NCBI GenBank assembly: GCA_046484845.1
Contig: JAWOIB010000068.1
Coordinates: 1 to 37,116, forward strand
Reading direction: 5' to 3'
From: DSBX01 sp046484845
GTDB taxonomy: Bacteria > Hydrothermota > Tepidihabitantia > Tepidihabitantales > Tepidihabitantaceae
Length of the DNA stretch: 37,116 nt
Below the pieces are notes generated by a model. The model made no database searches. It was not told the DNA's origin and saw nothing but the letters and a program-made list of their open reading frames with translations. The stretch's first letter is position 1. Each line of letters starts with the position of its first letter. A program made the position numbers and the translations under genes. This document shows, in pieces, positions 24,912 through 32,464 of this stretch.

Positions 24912-24984
24912 CACGGGCGGCCCAGCACCACGGCAGCAAATGGTTTGACCGAGCTGTCGTCTCTCTTGGTGCCGGGCCGCCGTG
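24912..24984 (-). other. Long hairpin between the two Spy-like genes
   Basis: Plus-strand arms 24912-24930 and 24967-24984 pair over 18 positions with one bulge. The single non-Watson-Crick pair is G-U only in the minus-strand RNA (A-C in the plus strand). No T-run follows, so it may be an attenuating or processing structure between the sigma operon and the last gene. Confidence 0.55.
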
Positions 24985-24994
24985 CATTCCGTCA

Positions 24995-25516
24995 TCACCT
25001 GTCGTCCCGGGGCGCCCGCTCGCGCCACGGCCGGCGGGGCGGGGACGGCGGACCATCCGGTCCGCAGTCACGCCGGCTCGGCCGGTACCGGTAACCGTGC
25101 CTGTCCGGCCGGTGCCGCATCCCCTCCCAGCGCTCGCGCAGCATGCCGCGCCGTTGCTCCGGGAACATCCTGAAAATCTCCTGCCCGGTCGCGAACGCCA
25201 CCCGGTTCATCTCCCGGTGGACGCCCGCCAACCGGTCGAGCAGCGAATCCAACGTCGCCTGGTTCGGCCGCTCTTCGTCGCCCAGCAGTGCCAGCGCCCG
25301 CCGGGCATCAAGATACTCATGCCGGAGCGAATCCATCTCGTCCCGGTGCTCGTCCAGCACCACCGAAATCCGTTGCCGGGTGTCTTGCTTCAGCTCACGG
25401 TAGAACCGCCGCTCCCGGTTCCAGCGCCGGTAGCGGTGCCAGGCGAACGCCCCGATCGCCCCGGCATTCAGCGCCAGCGAAGCCGCCAGCGCCACGATCA
25501 GCCAGCGGGGCTTCAC
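24995..25516 (-). CDS. Membrane-anchored Spy/CnrX-like sensor protein
   Basis: The 173-aa protein has an uncleaved-looking N-terminal membrane segment (about residues 5-25, WLIVALAASLALNAGAIGAF). A helical periplasmic domain rich in Arg, Glu and Leu follows, with an FPEQRRGMLRERW motif close to the LTxxQ box, and a His/Arg/Pro-rich tail (RHRPDRHGYRYRP). The layout (one anchor plus a four-helix hairpin) is that of CnrX/Metal_resist sensors. Position supports this: its ATG overlaps the anti-sigma stop (ATGA), as in sigma/anti-sigma/sensor trios such as CnrH-CnrY-CnrX. The ligand is unknown. Confidence 0.72.
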   Translation of the reverse strand: MKPRWLIVALAASLALNAGAIGAFAWHRYRRWNRERRFYRELKQDTRQRISVVLDEHRDEMDSLRHEYLDARRALALLGDEERPNQATLDSLLDRLAGVHREMNRVAFATGQEIFRMFPEQRRGMLRERWEGMRHRPDRHGYRYRPSRRDCGPDGPPSPPRRPWRERAPRDDR

Positions 25517-25938
25517 AGCTCGCTCCCCAGCGTCGCGTCGACGTAGTCGGTCAGCGCCGGCATGCCGTTTACCGCCAGCGGGTCAAGCTCCAGGTCGGCG
25601 CGCCCGGCCAGGTCCGTGCCCACCCAGGCCCCGCCCGCCACGAACAGCGCCAGTGCCGCCGCGGTCAGCCCGACCCTCAGCCCGTGCAACGCCGGCAACC
25701 GCCAGCCGCGTTCCTGCCGGCCCGCCCGGACCTCGGCCATCACCCTGGTCACCAGGCCCGGGCCCGGTTCCGGCTCGGGCAGCTCGTGGAGCAGCGCCCG
25801 GTCGGCCTCGAACCCGGCCCGCAGGCCGGCGCAGTCCGGGCAGGCGGCCAGGTGGCGCTCCAACGTCCCGACCGCCGCCGGTGCAAGCTCGCCGGCCATC
25901 AGCGCCGGGAGCGACTTCCTGCAGTTACCGCATTTCAT
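25513..25938 (-). CDS. Anti-sigma factor with zinc-finger (zf-HC2) domain
   Basis: The 141-aa protein starts with a zf-HC2/anti-sigma zinc-binding motif (Cys3/Cys6 in MKCGNCRKSL, then HLAACPDC with the H-x3-C-x2-C pattern). A linker and one membrane span (about 88-108, VGLTAAALALFVAGGAWVG) follow, then a short outer segment. It should hold the ECF sigma factor encoded just upstream at the inner membrane until released by a periplasmic signal. GGGAGGT lies before the ATG; 51 nt separate it from the sigma stop, and the 3' end overlaps the sensor gene. Confidence 0.87.
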   Translation of the reverse strand: MKCGNCRKSLPALMAGELAPAAVGTLERHLAACPDCAGLRAGFEADRALLHELPEPEPGPGLVTRVMAEVRAGRQERGWRLPALHGLRVGLTAAALALFVAGGAWVGTDLAGRADLELDPLAVNGMPALTDYVDATLGSEL

Positions 25939-25989
25939 GATTCTCTAACCTCCCTAGACCCGGCCGCGTCCGAAAACCTGCGGTCGGTC

Positions 25990-26547
25990 TCACAGCATCC
26001 CCTTCTCCCGGGCCGGCTCCAGCAGCCGGCGCAGGTTCTGCCGGGCCCGGAACAGCAGCGAATCCACCGCCCGGACCGAGCGGCCCAGCGCCCGGGCCGC
26101 TTCCTCGTAGCTCATCTCCTGGTACTCGACCATCACCAGCGCCGCCCGCTGGTCCGCCGGCAGTTGTCCAAGTGCCTCCCGCACCAGCGCGATGCGTCGC
26201 TCGCGGGCGTAACGCTCCTCCGGCTCCGACGATTCCGGCGCGGGCAGGCTCTCGGGCAGCTCGCAGGTCGGCCTACGCCGGGTCGCCCGGTTGATGCAGA
26301 GATTGGTCGCAATCCGGTACAGCCAGGTCTTGAAACTGGCATCCCCCCGGAAGCCGCTTAGTCCCTGCCAGGCCTTCACCAATGCCTGCTGGGTCATCTC
26401 CTCGGCGTCGGCCGGGTTGCCGCACATCCGGTACAGGTAGCCGAACAGCGGCCGCTGGTACCGCCGCACCAGCTCCTCGAACGCGGCCAGGTCACCTTCC
26501 CGGGCCGCGCGGGCGAGTTCAGACTCCTGCCCGGGAACGTCAGTCAA
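25990..26547 (-). CDS. ECF-type RNA polymerase sigma factor (module 1)
   Basis: The 185-aa protein has a sigma70 region 2 (about 20-90: AFEELVRRYQRPLFGYLYRMCGNPADAEEMTQQALVKAW) and a region 4 (about 125-178: LPADQRAALVMVEYQEMSYEEAARALG, then the recognition helix RSVRAVDSLLFRARQNLRRLL). Region 3 is missing, as in all ECF factors. It overlaps the preceding flavodoxin gene by ATGA and is followed by its anti-sigma, a CnrX-like sensor and a Spy-like protein. It is clearly paralogous to the factor at 36258-36821 (FRG-A-SF-TWL-RIA-NLC-NR in both). Confidence 0.93.
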   Translation of the reverse strand: MTDVPGQESELARAAREGDLAAFEELVRRYQRPLFGYLYRMCGNPADAEEMTQQALVKAWQGLSGFRGDASFKTWLYRIATNLCINRATRRRPTCELPESLPAPESSEPEERYARERRIALVREALGQLPADQRAALVMVEYQEMSYEEAARALGRSVRAVDSLLFRARQNLRRLLEPAREKGML

Positions 26548-27038
26548 TTCCGGGGCATCCCCCCGGGAGCGCTCTCCGCGGCCAGCCGGTGAGCGAACGC
26601 GCGCGCCGCCTGCCGCAGCTGCTCCTCGTCACCGGGACGGGTATCGATTTCCCCGAACGCGACGACCGCCACCCCGCGGTCGGCGAGCAGCTGCCTGACT
26701 TTTTCCTGCGCCCGGAGCGTCGGCCCGCCGCCGGTGGAGAAGCAGACCGCCAGCCGGGGCGGCAGTTTCGCCCGCTTCAGAAAGGTCCGCGCCGGCGGGG
26801 CCGGCTTCCAGGCCCAGATCGGGGTGCAGAGCACGAGCAGCCCGCATTCAGCGAAATCAGTGGGCATCGGCCGGAGCCTCATCCCGAGGTTGAAGTAGGA
26901 ACGGAATCCCATCACCGCATAGCCATACTGCCGGGTGGTCTCGATGCGCGTGCGCGGCGCCGCCAGTTCCGCCGCCATCGCCTCGGCGATGACCTCGTTG
27001 TGCCCGAACCGGGTGTAATAGACGACGGCTGCTTTCAC
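26544..27038 (-). CDS. Flavodoxin-like protein
   Basis: The 164-aa protein has an FMN-binding flavodoxin fold: phosphate loop YYTRFGHNEVIAEAMA (residues about 7-22), LLVLCTPIWAWKPAPPARTFL for the ring-stacking loop, and FSTGGGPTLRAQEKV. It could be a quinone or stress-linked flavoprotein. The start is a GTG with GGAGGTG 6 nt upstream. It is the first gene of the operon with sigma module 1 and overlaps the sigma gene by 4 nt. The link could mean that redox or metal stress is sensed, but nothing in the sequence proves it. Confidence 0.85.
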   Translation of the reverse strand: MKAAVVYYTRFGHNEVIAEAMAAELAAPRTRIETTRQYGYAVMGFRSYFNLGMRLRPMPTDFAECGLLVLCTPIWAWKPAPPARTFLKRAKLPPRLAVCFSTGGGPTLRAQEKVRQLLADRGVAVVAFGEIDTRPGDEEQLRQAARAFAHRLAAESAPGGMPRN

Positions 27039-27055
27039 GTTCGCACCTCCGGGTC

Positions 27056-27083
27056 AGGATAATCTGCCAGCGGATACTGTCAA
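27056..27083 (-). promoter_or_regulatory. Promoter of the flavodoxin-sigma operon
   Basis: Minus-strand TTGACA (27083-27078), a 16-nt spacer, TATCCT (27061-27056). The TGA stop of the EamA gene is embedded in this -35 hexamer. Confidence 0.68.
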
Positions 27084-27937
27084 TGCCCCGACCCGCCCAG
27101 CTGCAACAGCACCAGCGCCGCCACCACCAGCCCGACCCCGAACCAGCTGCGCGGCCGGAGCCGCTCCCGCCAGATCAGCGTCCCGGCCAGCGCCAGCAGC
27201 CCGACCTCCCCCGCCGCAATCACCGGGTACACCACCATCCCGGGCAGCACGGTCAGCGCCAGCACCAGGAAAAGGTAGTTGCCGAGGTTGGCCAGCCCGA
27301 GCAGCGAGCCCCAGCGCAGCGCCGCCATGTCCGGCCGCTGCCGGCGCGCAAAGCAGACCAGCGTGGTGACCAGGAACGCGGACACGAAAACCATCGCCTG
27401 GAACGGCAGGTGCTCCGCCTGCGGCAGTTCCTTGCGGAAGACCAGTGCGGCGGTCACCACCAGCCCGTCAACTAGGAACAGGGCGGCCAGCCAGAACGCC
27501 GCGACCCGGCCGGCACCGGCCCGGTCCGGCCGGCCCGCGTCGGACAGCACCAGCCCGAGCGCGGCCAGCGCCACCGCGCTCCCTGCCAACTCGAACGCGC
27601 TTGGCCGCTCTCGCCAGACCAGCGCCGCGAGCAGCACGGGTACCACGATCGCGGTCCGCATCGCCACCACCGACAGCGCCAGCCCGGCGGCCCGGATTGC
27701 CCGGGCCCAGACCAGCAGGCCGGCCACGAACACCACGCCGGTCGCCGCCCCGAGCAGCGCGGTCGGCACCGAGATGTGGTGCTGGCCGGCCAGGTACGCT
27801 CCAAAGAACGCCAGTAACGCCGCCGCCGCGTAGTTCACGCGGAGTAACGGCAGCAGCGGCATACGACGGCCCTCGGCCCGCCGCAGCACCAGCCCGAGCC
27901 CGACCGCGGACGCAACCTTCAGCAGCAGGAAATGCAT
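27080..27937 (-). CDS. EamA/DMT-family membrane transporter
   Basis: A 285-aa, very hydrophobic protein with about ten membrane spans arranged as two five-helix halves. The second half ends with the EamA-like GEVGLLALAGTLIWRERLRPRSWFGVGLVVAALVLLQL, and the matching segment of the first half is VLLAALVWRERPSAFELAGSAVALAALGLVLS. Members export or exchange small metabolites; the substrate is unknown. The ATG at 27937 is chosen because the -10 GATACT ends 5 nt before it; an in-frame TTG two codons earlier overlaps the promoter. Confidence 0.87.
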   Translation of the reverse strand: MHFLLLKVASAVGLGLVLRRAEGRRMPLLPLLRVNYAAAALLAFFGAYLAGQHHISVPTALLGAATGVVFVAGLLVWARAIRAAGLALSVVAMRTAIVVPVLLAALVWRERPSAFELAGSAVALAALGLVLSDAGRPDRAGAGRVAAFWLAALFLVDGLVVTAALVFRKELPQAEHLPFQAMVFVSAFLVTTLVCFARRQRPDMAALRWGSLLGLANLGNYLFLVLALTVLPGMVVYPVIAAGEVGLLALAGTLIWRERLRPRSWFGVGLVVAALVLLQLGGSGH

Positions 27938-27942
27938 CGCCA

Positions 27943-27970
27943 AGTATCCGCCCGGACGCTACCCGGTCAA
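27943..27970 (-). promoter_or_regulatory. Promoter of the EamA gene, leaderless type
   Basis: Minus-strand TTGACC (27970-27965), a 16-nt spacer, GATACT (27948-27943), then 5 nt to the ATG. It is divergent from the fmdE-like promoter 20 bp away. Confidence 0.62.
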
Positions 27971-27990
27971 CCCCGGCGCGGCCCGGGCGA

Positions 27991-28018
27991 TTGACAGCGC
28001 CCCGCGGCCGGGTAATCT
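27991..28018 (+). promoter_or_regulatory. Promoter of the FmdE-like gene, leaderless type
   Basis: TTGACA (27991-27996), a 16-nt spacer, TAATCT (28013-28018), then 5 nt to GTG at 28024. There is no Shine-Dalgarno. Confidence 0.72.
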
Positions 28019-28023
28019 CGTCC

Positions 28024-28494
28024 GTGGTCAATCTCCGCGCCTCCAGCGGCAGCGCTCAGCGCCTGCTCCAGCAGGCGACGTCCTTTCACGGCCATCTCGG
28101 GCCCTGGCTCGCGCTCGGGCTGCGGGCCGGTCTGTACGCCCGCCGCATCGTCAGCGCCGACCCGTTCCGGCTTGTCGCCCGCGCCCGCTGTCCGGCCCGT
28201 ACGCCCTACACCTGCCTCCTCGACGGTATCCAGTTCAGCTCCGGCTGCACCCTGGGCAAGGGCAACATCCACCATCTGCGCTCCGCCTGCCGCGGCCGCT
28301 CACGGCGCGCCGAGGTTAGTGTCGAGTTCCGGCGCCGCGACGGCACCGGGACCGGGCTCCGGCTGGAGCTCAGGCCCGAACTCTGGACCGAACTCCACCT
28401 CGCGCCGGTCGATACTGAGACGGCGGTCACCAGGCTCGGCCGCGACGTTTTCGGCCGCCCGCTGAACATGCTGTTCATCGAGACCCGTTCCTGA
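28024..28494 (+). CDS. FmdE-like domain protein
   Basis: The 156-aa product shows the FmdE core: SFHGHLGPWLALGLRAG near residues 19-35 and CLLDGIQFSSGCTLGKGNI around 62-80, with the conserved Cys and His that bind metal in this family. FmdE was named from formylmethanofuran dehydrogenase operons, but single-domain homologues are widespread in anaerobic bacteria with unclear roles, often linked to molybdenum/tungsten or formate metabolism. It lacks the extra C-terminal zinc-finger of the archaeal type. The GTG start is supported by the promoter 5 nt upstream, with no ribosome binding site. It stands alone, divergent from the EamA gene. Confidence 0.8.
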   Translation: MVNLRASSGSAQRLLQQATSFHGHLGPWLALGLRAGLYARRIVSADPFRLVARARCPARTPYTCLLDGIQFSSGCTLGKGNIHHLRSACRGRSRRAEVSVEFRRRDGTGTGLRLELRPELWTELHLAPVDTETAVTRLGRDVFGRPLNMLFIETRS

Positions 28495-28566
28495 ATCCCC
28501 GCGTCCTTCACCGCGTCTAACAGCCGAAAAATGAAACCGGGGTTCGCCCCAAAGGAGGTGTTGGTA

Positions 28567-29010
28567 ATGGCTAAGAACCTGGTCCGCTGGGACCCTTTCA
28601 GCGAGGTGAACTCGCTGCGTGAGGATATGGAAAGACTATTCGACTCCGTCTACGGTCGCTATCCGCGTGAGCGCGCCGAGATATCGTGGGCTCCTCCGCT
28701 AGACATCGAGGAGACCGACAACGGCATCATCATCCGGGCGGAAGTCCCGGGGATGAACAAGGACGACATCAAGATCTCGCTCACCGGTGATACGCTCTGC
28801 ATCTCGGGCGAGCGCCGGCACGCGGCCGAGCAGAAGGACAAGACCTTCCACCGGGTGGAGCGTGCCTATGGCAGGTTCATGCGCACGCTGGTCCTGCCGG
28901 CCGACGTCGACGGCGGCAAGGTCAAGGCCGGCTACAAGGACGGCATCCTTGAGCTCAGCCTGCCCAAGTCCGAGAAGGCCAAGCCGCGCGAAATCGCGAT
29001 CGAAAGCTGA
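28567..29010 (+). CDS. Small heat shock protein, Hsp20/alpha-crystallin family
   Basis: A 147-aa ATP-independent chaperone that binds unfolding proteins. The N-terminal arm (LVRWDPFSEVNSLREDMERLFD) leads to the alpha-crystallin domain (about 42-135) with PPLDIEETDNGIIIRAEVPGM, LCISGERR and YKDGILELSLPK, and a C-terminal I-x-I motif (EIAIES). The start is the ATG at 28567, 6 nt after AAAGGAGGTG; an upstream ATG at 28531 would put the Shine-Dalgarno inside the gene. A GGGG-TTCG-CCCC mini-hairpin (28539-28550) ends right at the Shine-Dalgarno. I see no CIRCE element. Confidence 0.94.
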   Translation: MAKNLVRWDPFSEVNSLREDMERLFDSVYGRYPRERAEISWAPPLDIEETDNGIIIRAEVPGMNKDDIKISLTGDTLCISGERRHAAEQKDKTFHRVERAYGRFMRTLVLPADVDGGKVKAGYKDGILELSLPKSEKAKPREIAIES

Positions 29011-29013
29011 TAA

Positions 29014-29035
29014 GCGGGCGGGCCGACCCGCCCGC
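29014..29035 (+). terminator. GC hairpin after hsp20
   Basis: A 9-bp perfect stem, GCGGGCGGG (29014-29022) with CCCGCCCGC (29027-29035), and loop CCGA, 3 nt after the hsp20 stop. There is no T-run. Confidence 0.55.
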
Positions 29036-29049
29036 GACTATCGAAAGAA

Positions 29050-29074
29050 GCGGCCCGCCCTCGCGGCGGGCCGC
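29050..29074. terminator. Second GC hairpin after hsp20
   Basis: A 10-bp perfect stem, GCGGCCCGCC (29050-29059) with GGCGGGCCGC (29065-29074), and a 5-nt loop. It is similar in sequence to the hairpin at 16604-16634. Tandem hairpins between hsp20 and gatD probably end the hsp20 message. Confidence 0.5.
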
Positions 29075-29104
29075 CGCAGTTCGCCTGAGCGCATCCCGGC
29101 CGGC

Positions 29105-29132
29105 TTGACTGACTGACGCGTTCCGGTAGTCT
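29105..29132 (+). promoter_or_regulatory. Promoter of gatD
   Basis: TTGACT (29105-29110), a 16-nt spacer, TAGTCT (29127-29132). The ATG follows after 19 nt, giving a leader of about 12 nt without a clear Shine-Dalgarno. Confidence 0.6.
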
Positions 29133-29151
29133 TGCGAACTGGCTCAAGCGT

Positions 29152-30546
29152 ATGACCACTGCCAACCCGACCTATAAGGGCTATCGCGACCCAGCTCTCG
29201 CCCGGCTCAAGGAGCTGGGCATCTCGGTCTGGTCCGATGTCGTGCTCAAGACTGCTCGCGGCACCTTCGAGGGCATCGTCCTGCCCCGCAGCGAGACCGA
29301 CGACGAGCAGCACATCGTGCTCAAGCTCCGGTCCGGGTACAACGTCGGGGTCCGGGCCGACTCGGTGACCGAGGCCCGGCAGGTGGGCTACAAAGAAGCC
29401 ATCTACAAGATTCCCGAGAGCGAGTTCCCGACCGACCCGGCCCGGCCGAACGTGACGCTGTTCGGGACCGGCGGGACGATCGCCTCGCGGCTCGACTACC
29501 GCACCGGCGCGGTCATCCCGGCGTTTACGCCCGGCGAGCTTTACGGCGCGGTGCCGGAGCTCGCCGACATCTGCAACTTGAAGACCGAGAAGCTGTTCGG
29601 AGTGTTCAGCGAGAACATGGGCCCGGAGCAGTACATCGTCACCGCGAAGGCGGTCGCCGCCGAAATCGAAAAGGGCGTCAAGGGCATCGTCATCGGCCAC
29701 GGCACCGACACGCTCCACCACACTGCCAGCATCCTGTCGTTCATGCTTCAGGACCTGCCGGTGCCGGTCGTGCTGGTCGGGTCCCAGCGCTCAAGCGACC
29801 GGCCTTCCTCGGACGCGGCCCTCAACCTGCGCAACGCGGTCAAGACCGCGGCCGAATGCGACATCGCCGAGGTGATGGTCTGCATGTTCGGCCCGACCTC
29901 GGACGATTACGCCCTGCTCCACCGCGGCACCCGGGTGCGCAAGATGCACTCGAGCTACCGCTCGACCTTCCGGACCATCGGCGACATCCCGCTGGCGATG
30001 GTCGCGCAGGACAAGGGCTTCACGCACCTGCGCGACGACTACAACCACCGGCGTGACGACCGGCGGCTGACGCTCAACACCGCCTTCGAGGAAAAGGTCT
30101 CCATCGTCTACTACTACCCGAACATGAAGCCGGACATCATCGAGGCGCTGGTCGACAACGGCTACAAGGGCATCATCATCGCCGGGACCGGTCTCGGCCA
30201 CGTCAACAAGCCGCTCTACCCGGCGCTGGCGAAATGCCGGGAAGCGGGCGTTGCGGTTTATATGACCGTCCAGACGCTCTGGGGCTACGTCCACATGCGG
30301 GTGTACGAGACCGGCCGGGACATGATCAAACTCGGCGTGGTCGAGGCCGAGAACATGCTGCCCGAGGTCGCCTACATGAAACTCTGCTGGGTGCTGGGCC
30401 AGACCACCGACCCGGCCCGGGTCCGCGAGCTGATGCTCACCCCGATTGCGGGCGAAATCACCGACCGCGAGCCGCCCAACGGCTACCTCATCTTCCAGGG
30501 CGGGATTCCCGAAGTCGAAGAGTTCGTGTCCCGGATTCTGCGCTAG
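29152..30546 (+). CDS. gatD: Glutamyl-tRNA(Gln) amidotransferase subunit D
   Basis: Asparaginase-like subunit that releases ammonia from an amide donor for conversion of Glu-tRNA(Gln) to Gln-tRNA(Gln) by GatE. The 464-aa protein has the GatD-specific N-terminal barrel (about 25-95: WSDVVLKTARGTFEGIVLPRSE, IVLKLRSGYNVGV) that plain asparaginases lack. The L-asparaginase domain follows, with TGGTIAS (Thr109), HGTDTLHHTA (Thr185-Asp186), VGSQRSSDRPSSDAA and the lysine in VRKMHSS. The length and N-terminal domain separate it from AnsA/AnsB. gatE lies directly downstream on the opposite strand, sharing the last four bases (CTAG). GatDE is the archaeal system; in a bacterium it is unusual. Confidence 0.95.
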   Translation: MTTANPTYKGYRDPALARLKELGISVWSDVVLKTARGTFEGIVLPRSETDDEQHIVLKLRSGYNVGVRADSVTEARQVGYKEAIYKIPESEFPTDPARPNVTLFGTGGTIASRLDYRTGAVIPAFTPGELYGAVPELADICNLKTEKLFGVFSENMGPEQYIVTAKAVAAEIEKGVKGIVIGHGTDTLHHTASILSFMLQDLPVPVVLVGSQRSSDRPSSDAALNLRNAVKTAAECDIAEVMVCMFGPTSDDYALLHRGTRVRKMHSSYRSTFRTIGDIPLAMVAQDKGFTHLRDDYNHRRDDRRLTLNTAFEEKVSIVYYYPNMKPDIIEALVDNGYKGIIIAGTGLGHVNKPLYPALAKCREAGVAVYMTVQTLWGYVHMRVYETGRDMIKLGVVEAENMLPEVAYMKLCWVLGQTTDPARVRELMLTPIAGEITDREPPNGYLIFQGGIPEVEEFVSRILR

Positions 30547-32456
30547 GCGCCCGCGGCCCTGCGCACCTCGCCCGCCACGTCCGCACCCCGCGCCCGGCCT
30601 GTCAGCCCGGCCATCGCCCGGCCCATCAGGAACCGCCAGCGCGCTTCCGGGTCGTGGGCGTGGTCCGGCGTCGCGGCCGCGACCACCGCGGCGACGATCG
30701 TCTCCAATCGCCTGCCGGTGACGACCTCGCCCAACCCGCGCTCCACCAGCAGCCGGTCGAGCGGCTCGCCCCGGCACAGCCCGCGCATCAGGTGGACGAT
30801 CGCCTCGCGGGCGAACTCGCCCCGCTGGTACCGCTCGAACAACCCGGCCAGCAGCTCGTCGGGCAACTGGTGAACCGGCAGACCCTGCCGGGCCAGCCAG
30901 CGCGACCACTGCTCGAGCGCCACCCCGGCCAGTTTCGGGTCCACCCCGGCGCTGCCGGTGAGCCGCTCGAACAGCGCGCGCCGGGGCGAGAAAACCAGGC
31001 TCTGGACCACGTCCTCGGGCAGGCCGAGACTGCGGAACCGCTCCTCGGTCGCCCAGGCCGGTTCCGGCAGCCCCTGCCGTAGCTCCTCCAGCTGCTCCCG
31101 GCTGATGACCGTGGGCGGCGAGTCGGTATCCGGGTACATCCGGTCCGGCCCGGGCAGGATCCGCTCGAACCCGGTGGTGCCGTCCGGGTGCGGCTGGCGG
31201 GTTTCGCTCGGCACCCCGTTCGAGGCATCGACCGCCCGGAGGTGAAGCTCGTTGACCGAGGTCCTGATGTCGTCGGCCGGTCCCCGGACGATTACCGCCT
31301 CGTCCCCGACTCCGCAGTTGACCGTTTCCCGGATGACGCGCCAGTCATCGTCGGTCAGGCCCTCGTCACCGCCGCCCCGGTAAATGATGTTGGGCAGCCG
31401 GTCGATGCAGGCGATGACCCGGACCCGCTCTGAAAACTCGTACCCGAGGTCGTGGCCGGGCTGGAGCGTCCGGTTGAGCAGGCCGGCGAACCCGGCCAGC
31501 CGGACTACCGCCAGCGACAGCCCCTCATCCGCGGCCTGGCGCAGGTGCGGGCTGCCGGTCTTCCGGGCCAGCCGGGCGGGCAGTTCGGCCGATTCGGGCT
31601 GGAGCCCCTCCGGGCTGACGCCCCGGGCGCGCAACTCGTCCCGGACCGCCAGCAACTGCTGGTGGCGAAACGCTTCGACCGCGACCAGCCGCCGGACCAG
31701 CCGGGTATCGGGCACGCCCTTGATCTCGACCCGGGTCGAGTCCTCGATGCTGACGTTGACATCCTGCCGCCCCGCGCCCGGCCCGGTCCGGACCTGGCCG
31801 GTCGAGCGCAGCAACCGCCAGAGCAGCCGGGCGCCCTCGCTCGCCTCTTCCGGGGTGTGCATCGTCGCGTCGGTCACCACCTCGACCAGCGGGAACCCGA
31901 GCCGGTCCCCCCGGAAAGTCACCTCGTGCCCGACGTCCGACACCTCGCGGCAGGCGTCCTCCTCCAGCCCGAGCTGGATGATGCCCAGCCGGCGGCCCCG
32001 AAAAGGCACCCAGCCCTCGACCCCGATGATCGCGGTGCGCTGGAACCCGGTCGGGATCGAGCCGTCCAGGTACTGCTTGCGCGAGATGTGCATCTCGTCC
32101 ACGATGTTCAGGTTCAGCAGCAGCCCGATGCGGAGCGCAATCGCCAGCGCCTCCTGGTTGATCGGGAACGGCGGGGTGTCGTCCATCTCGTAGGTGCAGT
32201 CGATGTCCGCGTAGAGCTGGTACCGCACGTTCTTCCGGGTCTTGAACTCCATCAGCGCGGTGCCGTCGTACTCGCCCAGCTCCGACAGCGTCGGCCGCAT
32301 ATGGCGCAGAACTTCGTAGTCCGGGGGCCGCGAGCGCAGCTCGGACCGGCAGCGGCAGAACAGCTTGTGCCGGGTCAGCAGCTGGTAATGGATTTCATGC
32401 CCGACCCGGAACCCGAGTCGCTGCCAGTCCAGGTCGAGGTCAACAGGCGTATTCAA
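30543..32456 (-). CDS. gatE: Glutamyl-tRNA(Gln) amidotransferase subunit E
   Basis: GatB-related subunit that phosphorylates Glu-tRNA(Gln) and amidates it with ammonia from GatD. The 637-aa protein contains the kinase core (VGHEIHYQLLTRHKLFCRC, YEMDDTPPFPINQEAL, RKQYLDGSIPTGFQRT, the acidic QLGLEEDACREV and RLGFPLVEVVT). The GatE-specific insertion resembling the AspRS GAD domain lies at about 275-400, and a YqeY-like helical tail begins near 560. The start is TTG at 32456, 8 nt after the promoter -10; no other in-frame start lies between. Length matches archaeal GatE. The 3' end overlaps gatD by the palindrome CTAG, so each TAG stop lies on opposite strands of the same four bases. Confidence 0.94.
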   Translation of the reverse strand: MNTPVDLDLDWQRLGFRVGHEIHYQLLTRHKLFCRCRSELRSRPPDYEVLRHMRPTLSELGEYDGTALMEFKTRKNVRYQLYADIDCTYEMDDTPPFPINQEALAIALRIGLLLNLNIVDEMHISRKQYLDGSIPTGFQRTAIIGVEGWVPFRGRRLGIIQLGLEEDACREVSDVGHEVTFRGDRLGFPLVEVVTDATMHTPEEASEGARLLWRLLRSTGQVRTGPGAGRQDVNVSIEDSTRVEIKGVPDTRLVRRLVAVEAFRHQQLLAVRDELRARGVSPEGLQPESAELPARLARKTGSPHLRQAADEGLSLAVVRLAGFAGLLNRTLQPGHDLGYEFSERVRVIACIDRLPNIIYRGGGDEGLTDDDWRVIRETVNCGVGDEAVIVRGPADDIRTSVNELHLRAVDASNGVPSETRQPHPDGTTGFERILPGPDRMYPDTDSPPTVISREQLEELRQGLPEPAWATEERFRSLGLPEDVVQSLVFSPRRALFERLTGSAGVDPKLAGVALEQWSRWLARQGLPVHQLPDELLAGLFERYQRGEFAREAIVHLMRGLCRGEPLDRLLVERGLGEVVTGRRLETIVAAVVAAATPDHAHDPEARWRFLMGRAMAGLTGRARGADVAGEVRRAAGA

Positions 32457-32464
32457 GGGCGATT

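Noticed and set aside
28503..28560. ROSE or fourU RNA thermometer before hsp20
   Set aside because: Only five bases (TCCTT) can pair with the Shine-Dalgarno and the GGGG-TTCG-CCCC hairpin stops just before it; no known thermometer pattern fits.
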